DNA of 47,827 nt from contig CAVOKQ010000004.1 of the NCBI GenBank assembly GCA_963696545.1, positions 1-47,827 on the forward strand. The letters are read 5' to 3'. Under the pieces are notes generated by a model that ran no database searches, was not told where the DNA came from, and saw nothing but the letters and a program-made list of their open reading frames with translations. Shown in pieces: positions 7,643 through 18,541 of this stretch (within the stretch, counting starts at the first letter, position 1; each line of letters starts with the position of its first letter). This stretch comes from RPQJ01 sp963696545. Lineage in GTDB: Bacteria > Pseudomonadota > Gammaproteobacteria > Steroidobacterales > Steroidobacteraceae. The position numbers and the translations under genes are program-made.

Positions 7643-9091
7643 CTAGGGCAGGACTTTCGCGCAGAGCGCCAGCAGCAAACCCGGATAAATCCCGAGCACG
7701 AGCACCGCAAGGCCGTTCAGGCTGAGCACGAAGCGCACCGCCCCGCTCCCCTCGAGCGCCCGGCGCTCGCTCGGCTCGTCGAAGTACATCAGCTTCACGA
7801 CGCGCAGGTAGTAGTACGCGCCGATCACCGAGAACAGCACCGCGACGACCGCGAGCCACAACAGGTCGACGTTCAGCACCGCCTGGATCACGGCCAGCTT
7901 GGCCCAGAACCCGACGAACGGCGGCACGCCCGCCATGCTGAACATCAGCATCAGCATTACGGCCGCGAACCACGGGCTGCGTGCATTCAGTCCCTTGAAG
8001 TCATCGAGACGATCGGCCTCGAAGCCGGCACGCGACAGCAGGATGATCATGCCGAACCCGCCGAGCGCCATCACGACGTAGGTGATCGTGTAGTACAACG
8101 CGGCCTGGTAGCCCTCGGACGTGCCCGCGAGGATGCCCATCAGGATGAATCCGACGTGCGAGATCGTGGAATACGCGAGCATGCGCTTCAGGTTCGCCTG
8201 TGCGATCGCGACGACGTTGCCGAGCACGATCGACAGCACCGAGATCACGATCAGCATGTCGCGCCAGCCCGGGTCGTTCAGCCCGCCGAGCCCCTCGGCC
8301 AGCAGCCGGTACGCGAGCGCGAATGACGCGAGCTTCGGTGCGGAGCTCAGGAACAGCGTCACTGCCGTCGGCGCACCGTGGTACACGTCCGGCACCCACA
8401 TGTGGAACGGCACGGCGCCGAACTTGAACGCGATGCCGACGATCATGAACGCGAGGCCAAACAGCAGCCCGATCTGGTTCGGCCCGAGGTCGACCACGGC
8501 CTTGCTGACGGCGCCGAGCTGCAGCGATCCCGTCACGCCATAGACGATCGACATGCCGTACAGCAGCGCACCGGAAGCGATCGAGCCCAGCACGAAATAC
8601 TTGATCGCCGCCTCGGCCGACGTGCCCGACTCGCGGTTGATCGCAACCAGCGCGTACAACGATAGTGCGAGCAGCTCGACGCCGAGGTACAGCGTCACCA
8701 GGCTGTTCGCCGAGATCAGCACCATGATCCCGAGCAGCGCGAACAGCCCGAGCACGAAGAACTCGCCCTTCAGCAGGCCGCGCTTCTCGAGGTAGGCATA
8801 GGAATACAGGAACGCGACCGCCACAGCGCCATACGCGACCACCTTCAGCAGGTTGCCAACGGGGTCGGCGACGTACGTCCCGTGCCAGGCGACGGTCCGG
8901 ACGTCGACACCGGTCTTTGCCGTGACCCAGGAGGCCCCGGCGAGCGCCAGCAGCGAAAGCGCGAAGCTCTCCCAGCGCGTCCCCTCGTCGAGGAAGATGT
9001 CGATCAGCAGGATGATGCAGGCGGCCGCCAGCACGAAGATTTCCGGTGCGGCCAGCCAGAGGTCGAAGCGCGTGATGATTGCTGGATTCAT
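7643..9091 (-). CDS. nuoN: NADH-quinone oxidoreductase subunit N
   Basis: A 482-residue antiporter-like membrane subunit of complex I, one of three proton-channel subunits of the P-module. About 14 hydrophobic segments are seen, beginning around IFVLAAACIILLIDIFL. The conserved core includes LVTLYLGVELLALSLYALVA (the glutamate of the TM5 ion-pair region), AIKYFVLGSIASGALLYGMS, FKFGAVPFHMWVPDVYHGAP (the H-x-W-x-P-D-x-Y-x-G-A-P signature) and LKRMLAYSTISHVGF. It is the last gene of the operon, 3 bases behind nuoM, and is followed by the tRNA-fMet promoter with no clear terminator between. Confidence 0.97.
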   Translation of the reverse strand: MNPAIITRFDLWLAAPEIFVLAAACIILLIDIFLDEGTRWESFALSLLALAGASWVTAKTGVDVRTVAWHGTYVADPVGNLLKVVAYGAVAVAFLYSYAYLEKRGLLKGEFFVLGLFALLGIMVLISANSLVTLYLGVELLALSLYALVAINRESGTSAEAAIKYFVLGSIASGALLYGMSIVYGVTGSLQLGAVSKAVVDLGPNQIGLLFGLAFMIVGIAFKFGAVPFHMWVPDVYHGAPTAVTLFLSSAPKLASFALAYRLLAEGLGGLNDPGWRDMLIVISVLSIVLGNVVAIAQANLKRMLAYSTISHVGFILMGILAGTSEGYQAALYYTITYVVMALGGFGMIILLSRAGFEADRLDDFKGLNARSPWFAAVMLMLMFSMAGVPPFVGFWAKLAVIQAVLNVDLLWLAVVAVLFSVIGAYYYLRVVKLMYFDEPSERRALEGSGAVRFVLSLNGLAVLVLGIYPGLLLALCAKVLP

Positions 9092-9094
9092 GAT

Positions 9095-10609
9095 TTAGAG
9101 CTTCGTCACCATCATCTGGCCGACCAGGTTCTCGATGGTCGGGCGCATCACGTCGAGCAGCGGGGCCGGCCACAGGCCGAGCGCCAGCACCGCGATCGCG
9201 AGCAGGCCGAGCACCAGGAACTCGCGGCCGTTGAGATCCGTGAGCTTGGCGACGTGTTCGTTGCCGACCGGGCCGAACACGACCCGCTTGACGAGCCACA
9301 GGGTGTACGCGGCGCCGAGCACCAGCGTGGTCGCCGCGAGGAAGGCATACCAGAAGCTGGCCCGGAAGCTCGACAGGATCACCAGGAACTCGCCCACGAA
9401 CCCTGACGTGCCCGGCAGGCCCGCATTCGCCATGGCAAACAGCACCATGAACGCGGCGAACACCGGCATCGTGTTGATCACGCCGCCGTAGTCGGCGATC
9501 TGGCGGCTGTGCATGCGGTCGTACAGCACGCCGATGCAGAAGAACAGCGCCCCGGACACGAGGCCGTGCGACACCATCTGCACCATCGCGCCGTCGAGCC
9601 CCATCGCCGCGCCCTGCACGTTGCCGGTGTTGCGAACGATCTGGTAGCCGGCGAACGCACCGAGCGTCACGAAACCCATGTGCGCGATCGACGAGTAGGC
9701 GATCAGCTTCTTCATGTCCTGCTGCACGAGCGCCACGAGCCCGATGTACACCACGGCGATCAGCGACAGGCCGATGATCAGCCAGTCGAGCTCGCGGCTC
9801 GCGTCCGGCGAAATCGGCAAGCTGAAGCGCAGGAAGCCATAGCCACCCATCTTCAGCATGATGGCCGCCAGGATCACCGAGCCGCCCGTGGGCGCCTCGA
9901 CGTGCGCGTCCGGCAACCACGTGTGCACCGGCCACATCGGCACCTTGACCGCGAACGCGACCATGAACGCGAGGAAGATCAGCGTCTGCTCGCGCAGCGA
10001 CAGCGGCATCGCCTGCAGGTCCGCGATCGAGTAGCTGCCGCCCTTCAGGTACAGGTAGATCAGCGCGACCAGCATCAGCACCGAGCCGAGGAACGTGTAC
10101 AGGAAGAACTTGATCGTCGCGTATACGCGCCGCGGGCCGCCCCAGACGCCGATGATCACGAACATCGGGATCAGCATCGCTTCCCAAAGCACGTAGAACA
10201 GCAGCGCATCGAGCGCCGCGAACACGCCGATCATCAGCCCCTCGAGGATCAGGAACGACGCGAGGTACTGCAGCGGTCGCTTCTCGATCACCGTCCAGCC
10301 CGCAATCACGACCATGGGCGTGATGAACGTCGTGAGCACGATCAGCGGCATCGAGATGCCGTCCACGCCGAGGTGGTACCAGGCGTTGAACGCCCCGATC
10401 CACGGCTGGCGCTCCACGAACTGCATCGTGGCGAGGCCTCGATCGAAATCGCGCCACAGCACGAGACTGATCACGAACGTCGCCACCGAGGCGGCGAGCG
10501 CGATCCAGCGACCGAGGCTCGGGTTACGCTCGCCGCTCAGCAGCAGCAGGACCCCGGCTGCGATCGGCAGCCAGACCAGGACGCTCAGCACGGGCCAGTC
10601 AGCTTGCAT
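9095..10609 (-). CDS. nuoM: NADH-quinone oxidoreductase subunit M
   Basis: A 504-residue antiporter-like proton-channel subunit. Diagnostic segments are FYVLWEAMLIPMFVIIGVWG with the essential TM5 glutamate, KFFLYTFLGSVLMLVALIYL, VKVPMWPVHTWLPDAHVEAP (lysine of TM7 and the HTWLPDAH signature) and MKKLIAYSSIAHMGFVTLGA. GTSGFVGEFLVILSSF marks the C-terminal antiporter fold. Usual family length; 3 bases from nuoL and 3 from nuoN, so translationally coupled. Confidence 0.97.
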   Translation of the reverse strand: MQADWPVLSVLVWLPIAAGVLLLLSGERNPSLGRWIALAASVATFVISLVLWRDFDRGLATMQFVERQPWIGAFNAWYHLGVDGISMPLIVLTTFITPMVVIAGWTVIEKRPLQYLASFLILEGLMIGVFAALDALLFYVLWEAMLIPMFVIIGVWGGPRRVYATIKFFLYTFLGSVLMLVALIYLYLKGGSYSIADLQAMPLSLREQTLIFLAFMVAFAVKVPMWPVHTWLPDAHVEAPTGGSVILAAIMLKMGGYGFLRFSLPISPDASRELDWLIIGLSLIAVVYIGLVALVQQDMKKLIAYSSIAHMGFVTLGAFAGYQIVRNTGNVQGAAMGLDGAMVQMVSHGLVSGALFFCIGVLYDRMHSRQIADYGGVINTMPVFAAFMVLFAMANAGLPGTSGFVGEFLVILSSFRASFWYAFLAATTLVLGAAYTLWLVKRVVFGPVGNEHVAKLTDLNGREFLVLGLLAIAVLALGLWPAPLLDVMRPTIENLVGQMMVTKL

Positions 10610-10612
10610 GGG

Positions 10613-12565
10613 TCAGGTACGCCAGAGGAGCCACGCGAGCAGCGCCGAGAGGCCGATGATCGTCGCGAAGGCATAGTGATACAGGTAGCCGGACTGGATG
10701 CCACGAGCCACGTTGGCGATCCAGCCCACGAGCCTCGCGGTGCCGTTGACTGCAGCGCCGTCGATCACGGCCACGTCGCCGCCGCGCCACAGCGCCTGGC
10801 CGAGCCAACGCGCGCCGGCCGCGATCACCTTCTCGTTGAAGGCGTCGAAGTAGTACTTGTTGACCAGCAGCGTGTAGAGGCCGCCCGCCCTCTCCCGCAG
10901 CTTCGCTGCAAGTTCCGGTCGCTTCAGGTAAACGAACCAGGCAGCCAGCACGCCGGACAGCGCGAGCCACACGGCCGGGCCCATAAGCCCATGCAGCACG
11001 AACTGCGCCGGCCCGTGGAACTCCTCGCCGAGCTTGCCGAGCACGTCGTGCTGCGGCGCCACCGTGATCGCGCCCTGGAAATAGTCACCGAACAGCAGCG
11101 GGCCGATCTCGGGCCACCCGATCGCCACCGAGGGGATCGCGAGCAGGATCAGCGGCAGCGTGACCACCCACGGGCTCTCGTGCAGGTGTTCCTTCGTGTG
11201 ATGGTCCATGCGCTCTTCGCCGTGGAAGGTCATGAATACCAGACGGAACGAGTAGAACGCCGTCACGAACACGCCGGCCATCACGCAGAAATATGCATAG
11301 CGGGCGCCGGCGATGCTCGACTCGTGCACCGCCTCGATCAGCGCGTCCTTCGAGAAGAAGCCCGCGAATCCCGGGAAGCCGATCAACGCCAGTGAACCGA
11401 TCAGCGCGGTCCAGTACGTGATGGGCATGTACTTCTTCAATCCACCCATCTTGCGCATGTCCTGCTCGTGGTGCATCGCGATGATCACCGAGCCCGCGGC
11501 CAGGAACAGCAGCGCCTTGAAGAAGGCGTGCGTCATCAGGTGGAAGATTGCGCCCGCGTACGCCGACACGCCGAGCGCCACCGTCATGTAGCCGAGCTGC
11601 GACAGCGTCGAGTACGCGACGACGCGCTTGATGTCGTTGTTGACGATGCCGAGGAAGCCCATGAACAGCGCCGTCGTCGCGCCGATCACCAGCACGAAGC
11701 TGAGCGCCGTCTCCGACTGCTCGAACAGCGGCGACATGCGCGCCACCATGAAGATACCCGCCGTCACCATCGTCGCCGCGTGGATCAGCGCCGAGATCGG
11801 CGTCGGGCCTTCCATCGAGTCGGGCAGCCAGACGTGCAGCGGAACCTGCGCGGACTTGCCCATGGCGCCGATGAAGAGGCAGATGCAGATGACCGTGGCC
11901 GCCGACCAGGCGACGCCCGGGAACAACTCGAACGTCGTGGCGGCGATGCTCTCCGCCTTCGGGAAGATCTCGGCGTAATGCAGCGAACCGGTCAGGTACA
12001 CGAGACCGGCGATGCCGAGCAGGAAGCCGAAGTCGCCCACCCGGTTCACGAGGAACGCCTTCATGTTCGCGAAGATCGCCGACGGGCGCGTGTACCAGAA
12101 CCCGATCAGCAGGTACGACACCAGGCCCACCGCCTCCCAGCCGAAGAACAGCTGCAGCAGGTTGTTCGACATCACGAGCATCAGCATCGCGAACGTGAAC
12201 AGCGAGATGTAGCTGAAGAAGCGCGTGTAGCCCGGGTCATCGTGCATGTAGCCGATCGTGTAGATGTGCACCATCAACGACACGAACGTCACCACCACCA
12301 TCATCAGCGCGCTCAACCGGTCGACCAGGAACCCTACCTCCATGCGGATGCCGTCGCTGACGAGCCACGTATAGACCGGGCCGTCGAAGGTCGCCCCGCC
12401 ATGCAGCAGGTCCCAGAGCACGATGGCCGACAGGAAGAACGACGCCGCGACGCCGAGGATCGTGATCGTGTGCGTTGCGGTCCGGCCGATCCAGCGGCCG
12501 AACAGTCCCGCGATGATCGCCGCGGTCAGCGGTGCCAGTACGATGGCGAGCAGCGTCTGTTCCAC
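10613..12565 (-). CDS. nuoL: NADH-quinone oxidoreductase subunit L
   Basis: A 650-residue distal antiporter subunit of the membrane arm, carrying the long amphipathic lateral helix after the antiporter core. Signature stretches are LLQLFFGWEAVGLVSYLLIG (TM5 glutamate), KSAQVPLHVWLPDSMEGPTP and IKRVVAYSTLSQLGYMTVAL. ALIGFPGFAGFFSKDALIEA follows. The C-terminal about 130 residues (VLHGLMGPAVWLALSGVLAA to LLAWLLWRT) form the extra TMs and traverse helix. Full length, 3-base spacing to nuoM. Confidence 0.97.
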   Translation of the reverse strand: MEQTLLAIVLAPLTAAIIAGLFGRWIGRTATHTITILGVAASFFLSAIVLWDLLHGGATFDGPVYTWLVSDGIRMEVGFLVDRLSALMMVVVTFVSLMVHIYTIGYMHDDPGYTRFFSYISLFTFAMLMLVMSNNLLQLFFGWEAVGLVSYLLIGFWYTRPSAIFANMKAFLVNRVGDFGFLLGIAGLVYLTGSLHYAEIFPKAESIAATTFELFPGVAWSAATVICICLFIGAMGKSAQVPLHVWLPDSMEGPTPISALIHAATMVTAGIFMVARMSPLFEQSETALSFVLVIGATTALFMGFLGIVNNDIKRVVAYSTLSQLGYMTVALGVSAYAGAIFHLMTHAFFKALLFLAAGSVIIAMHHEQDMRKMGGLKKYMPITYWTALIGSLALIGFPGFAGFFSKDALIEAVHESSIAGARYAYFCVMAGVFVTAFYSFRLVFMTFHGEERMDHHTKEHLHESPWVVTLPLILLAIPSVAIGWPEIGPLLFGDYFQGAITVAPQHDVLGKLGEEFHGPAQFVLHGLMGPAVWLALSGVLAAWFVYLKRPELAAKLRERAGGLYTLLVNKYYFDAFNEKVIAAGARWLGQALWRGGDVAVIDGAAVNGTARLVGWIANVARGIQSGYLYHYAFATIIGLSALLAWLLWRT

Positions 12566-12568
12566 GGC

Positions 12569-12874
12569 TCAGCCCCTCATCGTGTCGAGGTCTTCGACGT
12601 TGATGCTGCGCCGGTCGCGGAACAGTACCACCAGGATCGCAAGTCCGATCGCGGACTCGGCCGCGGCCACGGTCAGGATGAAGAACACGAACACCTGCCC
12701 CGCGAGGTCCCCGAGGTAATACGAGAACGCGATGAAGTTGAAGTTGACCGCGAGCAGCATCAACTCGATGCACATCAGCAGCAGCAGCACGTTCTTGCGG
12801 TTGATGAAGATGCCGGCCACCGCGAGGCTGAATAGCATGCCGGACAGCAGCAGCACGTGGGACAGCGGGATCAT
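12569..12874 (-). CDS. nuoK: NADH-quinone oxidoreductase subunit K
   Basis: A 101-residue, three-TM membrane subunit (MIPLSHVLLLSGMLFSLAVA start). Both membrane glutamates of the central hydrophilic axis are present, in LLLMCIELMLLAVNFNF and VAAAESAIGLAILVVLF. The ATG at 12874 overlaps the nuoJ stop by 4 bases, the typical ATGA coupling, which fixes the start against a longer frame upstream. Confidence 0.95.
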   Translation of the reverse strand: MIPLSHVLLLSGMLFSLAVAGIFINRKNVLLLLMCIELMLLAVNFNFIAFSYYLGDLAGQVFVFFILTVAAAESAIGLAILVVLFRDRRSINVEDLDTMRG

Positions 12875-13473
12875 TGCCGGCCCTCCGCGTCCATCTTGAT
12901 GATGCGAACCCGGTCCTTCGCCCGGACCGCGACCTGCTTGCCGATGTCCTGCAGCTTCTGGCCGGGCCGCTTGCGCATCGTGAGCGTGATCGCCGCGACG
13001 ATGGCCACCAGCAGGATCACGGCGGCGACCTCGAACGGATACAGGTACTGCGTGTACAGCAGGTGCCCGAGTTCGGCCGTGTTCGAATACCCCGCCGGCT
13101 TCGGCACCGGCAACGCACGCTCCGGCAACCCGAGCTTGCGGACGTACACGACGATGCCGATCTGCGCCACGACGACCAGCGCGACCAGCGCTCCGAGCGG
13201 CGCGTAACGCGTGAAGCCCTGCCGCAGCTTCTCGACGTCGACGTCCATCATCATCACGACGAACAGCCACAGCACCATCACCGCGCCGACATAGACGACG
13301 ACCAGAGTGATGGCGAGGAACTCCGCCTCGAGCAGCAGCCAGATCACGGCGCTGTTCAGGAATGCGACGACGAGGAACAGCGCGCAGTGCACCGGGTTCC
13401 GCGCCGTGATCACCCCGACCGCGGAGGCGACCAGGATCGCGCCGAACAGGTAGAACAGTACGTTGACGATCAT
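12871..13473 (-). CDS. nuoJ: NADH-quinone oxidoreductase subunit J
   Basis: A 200-residue hydrophobic subunit with five predicted TMs. The early segments NPVHCALFLVVAFLNSAVIW, LLLEAEFLAITLVVVYVGAV and MVLWLFVVMMMDVDVEKL match the conserved family region with the pi-bulge helix TM3. A cytoplasmic tail of about 30 charged residues follows the last helix. Situated between nuoI (14-base gap) and nuoK (overlap). Confidence 0.95.
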   Translation of the reverse strand: MIVNVLFYLFGAILVASAVGVITARNPVHCALFLVVAFLNSAVIWLLLEAEFLAITLVVVYVGAVMVLWLFVVMMMDVDVEKLRQGFTRYAPLGALVALVVVAQIGIVVYVRKLGLPERALPVPKPAGYSNTAELGHLLYTQYLYPFEVAAVILLVAIVAAITLTMRKRPGQKLQDIGKQVAVRAKDRVRIIKMDAEGRQ

Positions 13474-13487
13474 TCTTTGGCGCTCGT

Positions 13488-13967
13488 TCAGCGATACCGG
13501 GCGTCGGCCGCCTTGTCCGCGGCGATCATGGCTTCAAAGCGCTCGCCGACGGCGAGCAGCTTGTCCTTGGTCATGATGTTCTCGCCCCGGTGCTCCATGT
13601 GGTACTCGTGCAGGCGTGTCTCGACGATCGCGTCCACCGGGCAGGCTTCCTCGCAGAAGCCGCAGTAGATGCACTTGAAGAGGTCGATGTCATAGCGCGT
13701 CGTGCGCCGCGTGCCGTCCGCGCTGACGTCCGACTCGATCGTGATCGCCAGCGCCGGGCACACGGCCTCACAGAGCTTGCACGCGATGCAGCGCTCCTGG
13801 CCGTTCGGGTAGCGGCGCAGCGCATGCAGGCCGCGGAAGCGCGGCGACTGCGGCGTCTTCTCCTCCGGGTACTGGATCGTGATCTTTGGCGCGAAGAAAG
13901 CCTTCAGCGTGACCCCGAGACCGAGCGCCAGTTCGTACAGGAAGAAAGTCTTGAGGACGCTGCGCAT
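13488..13967 (-). CDS. nuoI: NADH-quinone oxidoreductase subunit I (two [4Fe-4S] ferredoxin-like)
   Basis: A 159-residue peripheral-arm subunit carrying clusters N6a and N6b, which pass electrons from NuoG to N2 in NuoB. The two C-x2-C-x2-C-x3-CP motifs are complete: Cys60/63/66/70 (CIACKLCEAVCP) and Cys99/102/105/109 (CIYCGFCEEACP). The N-terminal amphipathic helix (LKTFFLYELALGLGVTLKAF) anchors it on the membrane arm. It starts 7 bases after the nuoH stop. Confidence 0.97.
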   Translation of the reverse strand: MRSVLKTFFLYELALGLGVTLKAFFAPKITIQYPEEKTPQSPRFRGLHALRRYPNGQERCIACKLCEAVCPALAITIESDVSADGTRRTTRYDIDLFKCIYCGFCEEACPVDAIVETRLHEYHMEHRGENIMTKDKLLAVGERFEAMIAADKAADARYR

Positions 13968-13974
13968 GCCTACC

Positions 13975-15030
13975 TCAGGCGGCCCACGGACCGATCTTGT
14001 AGATCCACATCGCCGACTCGACGCACAGCCAGACGAGCGTGACGGGGATGAACACCTTCCAACCGAGCCGCATGATCTGGTCGTAGCGGTAGCGCGGGAA
14101 CGTGGCCCGGAACCAGAGGAAGCAGAACAGGAAGAACGCGATCTTCAGCACCAGCCAGTGCAGCCCCGGCGCGGCCAGGAACGTGCCGCCCACGAACGGG
14201 TAGCCCTCGAACGGCGACAGCCAGCCGCCGAAGAAAAACGTGGCCGTCAGCGTCGAGACCAGGATCATGTTCGCGTATTCGGTGAGGAAGAACAGCGCGA
14301 ACGCGATACCCGAGTACTCGACATGGAAGCCCGCGACGATCTCCGACTCGCCTTCGGCGACGTCGAACGGCGCGCGGTTCGTCTCGGCCACGCCTGAGAT
14401 GAAGTACACGACGAACAGCGGGAACAGCCACAGCCAGTACCAGGACAATGGACCGCCCGACTGCCCCTCGACGATCTTGCCGATGTTCAGCGTGCCGGAC
14501 GCCATGACGACACCCACGAGCGCGAACCCCATTGCGATCTCGTAGGCGACGATCTGCGCCGCGGAGCGCATCGCGCCGAGGAAAGCGTACTTCGAGTTCG
14601 CGGCCCAGCCGGCGAGGATGATGCCGTACGCACCGAACCCTGCGAGCGCGAGCACGTAGAGCACCCCCGCGTCGACGTCGGCAATTGCGAAGCCCGGCCA
14701 CAGCGAAATCACGGCCCAGGCCGCGAAGGCCGGCGTGAGCGCAAGCAGCGGCGCGATGACGAACAGGAAGCGATTCGACTTCGCGGGTATCACCACTTCC
14801 TTGATCAGCAGCTTCAGCACGTCGGCGAACGGCTGCAGCAGTCCCTTCGGGCCGACGCGGTTCGGGCCGAGTCGCACCTGCATGTAGCCGATCACCTTGC
14901 GCTCGGCGAGCGTCAGGTAGGCGACGCACAGGATCACGACGATCGTGACCGCGAGGATCTGCCCGAGCGCGATCAGCGTGGTCTGCAACCACACGGGCCA
15001 CGACTGCCAGAGGTTCGCGATGAAGTTCAT
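13975..15030 (-). CDS. nuoH: NADH-quinone oxidoreductase subunit H
   Basis: A 351-residue, eight-TM subunit at the quinone-binding junction. It has the family signature AYLTLAERKVIGYMQVRLGP followed by NRVGPKGLLQPFADVLKLL, and the E-channel region AETNRAPFDVAEGESEIVAG with its acidic residues. The start overlaps the end of nuoG by 4 bases. Length is typical of the family. Confidence 0.97.
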   Translation of the reverse strand: MNFIANLWQSWPVWLQTTLIALGQILAVTIVVILCVAYLTLAERKVIGYMQVRLGPNRVGPKGLLQPFADVLKLLIKEVVIPAKSNRFLFVIAPLLALTPAFAAWAVISLWPGFAIADVDAGVLYVLALAGFGAYGIILAGWAANSKYAFLGAMRSAAQIVAYEIAMGFALVGVVMASGTLNIGKIVEGQSGGPLSWYWLWLFPLFVVYFISGVAETNRAPFDVAEGESEIVAGFHVEYSGIAFALFFLTEYANMILVSTLTATFFFGGWLSPFEGYPFVGGTFLAAPGLHWLVLKIAFFLFCFLWFRATFPRYRYDQIMRLGWKVFIPVTLVWLCVESAMWIYKIGPWAA

Positions 15031-17219
15031 GAGCCCGCCCCGCTGTGCGCGGCGGCAAGGCCGTCACGCGTTTCCTGCAGCGGCCGCGAACGACGCACGA
15101 CCGGGTCGACCCGGTAGATGCCAACGTCACGAGTCGAGTCGACAGCAGCAAGGCGCCCGGGTGCGAAACCGGCCCCGACCGGAACTGCCGTACTGAACTC
15201 GCCGAGTTCCTTGCGCAGTTCGTCGCGGACTTCCTCGGAGCTCAGGTACTCGAAGCCTGGCAGGTTCAGCAGGTTGCCGAGCACGCGCAGCACCTTCCAC
15301 GCAGGACGGGCCTCGCCGGGCGGGCGCGCGGCGCCGGCCACGCTCTGCCAGCGACCCTCGACGTTGACCCAGGTGCCCGAAGTCTCCGCGAACGCGGCGA
15401 CCGGCAGGATCACCGTGGAGCGCGCAAGCTGTTCCTCGCCCGCATAGGGCGTAAGCGCCACGACGCAGTCGGCGGACTGCAATGCCGATTCGATGCCATG
15501 CGACGGCGCGAGATCCGCGGCCTCGATGCCACCGACCAGCACGTAGCCACGCAGCCGCGCGTTCAGCATCTCGAGCGCGGGCAGCCCCGGCTTCGCGATG
15601 GATCGGCCCCCGATGCCGCGATGCGGAGTGGCCCCCGCCAGCGATGCCCCGACGGCATTGCCGCCTTCGGGCAGGAATCCGAGCCTGGCGCCCGTTGCCT
15701 CGGCGACCGCGGCAGCGAGTGCGCGGATCTCCGAGTAAGCAACATGCCGCTCGGCCAGCGCGCCGAGCAGGACGAGCCGCAGCTCGCCCGTGAGCAGCAT
15801 CTTCGCGACGCGCTCGTGCTCGACCCCGGGCGTGATGCCCTCGAGTGCCGTCGAGAAAGCCTGCGGTACAGGCTTGCCCGCCGCCTGCAGCGCCGCCTTC
15901 AGCACGGCCGCAAGGTGCTGAGCCATGCCGAACCCGTTGCTCGTGAGGCTGACGGCCACCGGGAACAGCAGTTCCTGAGGCTGGGAACTGATCAGCGCGA
16001 CCCGGGTACCGCGGCGCGTAGCGCCCTTGCGGATCCGGTGCGCGATGATCGGCACTTCCTTGCGCAGGATCGAGCCGACCACCAGCACGGCCGACGCCTG
16101 CTCGAGGTCGGCGATGCTGCAGCCGAGCGTCGGCGCGATGGGATCACCGGCCTGGTCGCGGAAATCGATCCTGCGCAGCCGATGGTCCACGTTCTCGCTG
16201 CCGAGGCCGCGGGCAATGCGTGCAGTGAGGTAGGCTTCCTCCGCCGATGAGCCCGGGGCGACCAGGAATCCAAGCTGGCTGCCGCCCGCCTCGCGCACGA
16301 TCTTCTGCAGCCCACGTGCAGCCGCTTCGAGCGCTGTTTCCCAGTCGACCTCCTTCCACGCGCCGCCGTCGCGGACCATGGGCTTCTGCGCGCGATCCTC
16401 GGTGTAAAGCCCTTCGCAGCTGAAGCGGTCGCGGTCCGCGATCCAGGTCTCGTTGATGTCTTCGTTGTCGCGCGGCACCACGCGCATCAGACGGCCGCGC
16501 AGCACGTGCCCGAACAGGTTCGTTCCCGTGCAGTCGTGTGGCGACACCAGCGCGTGCTGCGTCATCTCCCAGGCGCGCGCCCGGTAGCGATACGGCTTGT
16601 TGTTCAGCGCTCCGACCGGGCACAGGTCGATGATGTTGGCCGACAGCTCGTGCTCGACGCTCTTCTCGATGTACGTCGAGATCTGCATCTGCTCACCGCG
16701 CCCGATCGTGCCCAGTTCCGGGTACCCCTCGATCTCCTGGCCGAAGCGGACGCAGCGCGTGCAGTGGATGCAGCGCGTCATGTCGGTGGAAACCAGCGGG
16801 CCGATGCTGCGGTCCTTCACCACGCGCTTGCGCTCGGAATACCGGGCAATGTCGCGGCCGAAGCCCATCGCCAGGTCCTGCAGCTCGCACTCGCCGCCCT
16901 GGTCGCAGATCGGGCAGTCGAGCGGGTGGTTGATCAGCAGGAACTCCATCGTCGCCTTCTGGGCCGCGATGGCCCGGGGCGACTTGGTGAAGACCTTCAT
17001 GCCCTCCGACACCGGCGTGGCGCACGCCGGCAGCGGCTTCGGCGCCTTCTCGACCTCGACCAGGCACATGCGGCAGTTCGCCGCGATCGACAGCTTCTCG
17101 TGGTAGCAGAAGCGCGGCACATACGCGCCATGCGCATCCGTGGCGTGGATGATCATCGCGCCCTTGCGCGCCTTGACCGGTACGCCGTCGACTTCGATGT
17201 TGACCAGCTCTTCGCTCAT
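15027..17219 (-). CDS. nuoG: NADH-quinone oxidoreductase subunit G
   Basis: A 730-residue subunit of the NADH-oxidising arm. N-terminal [2Fe-2S] N1b ligands are Cys38/49/52/66; N5 ligands are His98, Cys102, Cys105 and Cys111 (HPLDCPICDQGGEC). N4 ligands are Cys150/153/156 and Cys200 (CIHCTRC, DLCPVGAL). The extra N7 cluster motif of E. coli/Thermus NuoG is not seen after N4; only one cysteine (PHDCTG) remains there. A degenerate molybdopterin-oxidoreductase-like domain follows (IADRDRFSCEGLY onward). The start is MSEELVNIEVDG at 17219, chosen because the longer frame upstream is only antisense of nuoF; 4 bases separate it from nuoF. Confidence 0.96.
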   Translation of the reverse strand: MSEELVNIEVDGVPVKARKGAMIIHATDAHGAYVPRFCYHEKLSIAANCRMCLVEVEKAPKPLPACATPVSEGMKVFTKSPRAIAAQKATMEFLLINHPLDCPICDQGGECELQDLAMGFGRDIARYSERKRVVKDRSIGPLVSTDMTRCIHCTRCVRFGQEIEGYPELGTIGRGEQMQISTYIEKSVEHELSANIIDLCPVGALNNKPYRYRARAWEMTQHALVSPHDCTGTNLFGHVLRGRLMRVVPRDNEDINETWIADRDRFSCEGLYTEDRAQKPMVRDGGAWKEVDWETALEAAARGLQKIVREAGGSQLGFLVAPGSSAEEAYLTARIARGLGSENVDHRLRRIDFRDQAGDPIAPTLGCSIADLEQASAVLVVGSILRKEVPIIAHRIRKGATRRGTRVALISSQPQELLFPVAVSLTSNGFGMAQHLAAVLKAALQAAGKPVPQAFSTALEGITPGVEHERVAKMLLTGELRLVLLGALAERHVAYSEIRALAAAVAEATGARLGFLPEGGNAVGASLAGATPHRGIGGRSIAKPGLPALEMLNARLRGYVLVGGIEAADLAPSHGIESALQSADCVVALTPYAGEEQLARSTVILPVAAFAETSGTWVNVEGRWQSVAGAARPPGEARPAWKVLRVLGNLLNLPGFEYLSSEEVRDELRKELGEFSTAVPVGAGFAPGRLAAVDSTRDVGIYRVDPVVRRSRPLQETRDGLAAAHSGAGS

Positions 17220-17223
17220 GCCG

Positions 17224-18531
<1,308 letters not shown>

Positions 18532-18541
18532 GCGCGGCCCC

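Noticed and set aside
8001..10457. 818-codon minus-strand frame across nuoN/nuoM
   Set aside because: Out-of-frame shadow of two well conserved complex I genes, extremely Arg/Ala-rich.
9509..12835. Long plus-strand frames (628 and 455 codons) opposite nuoM and nuoL
   Set aside because: Antisense shadows, rich in His/Glu/Arg with no recognisable family.
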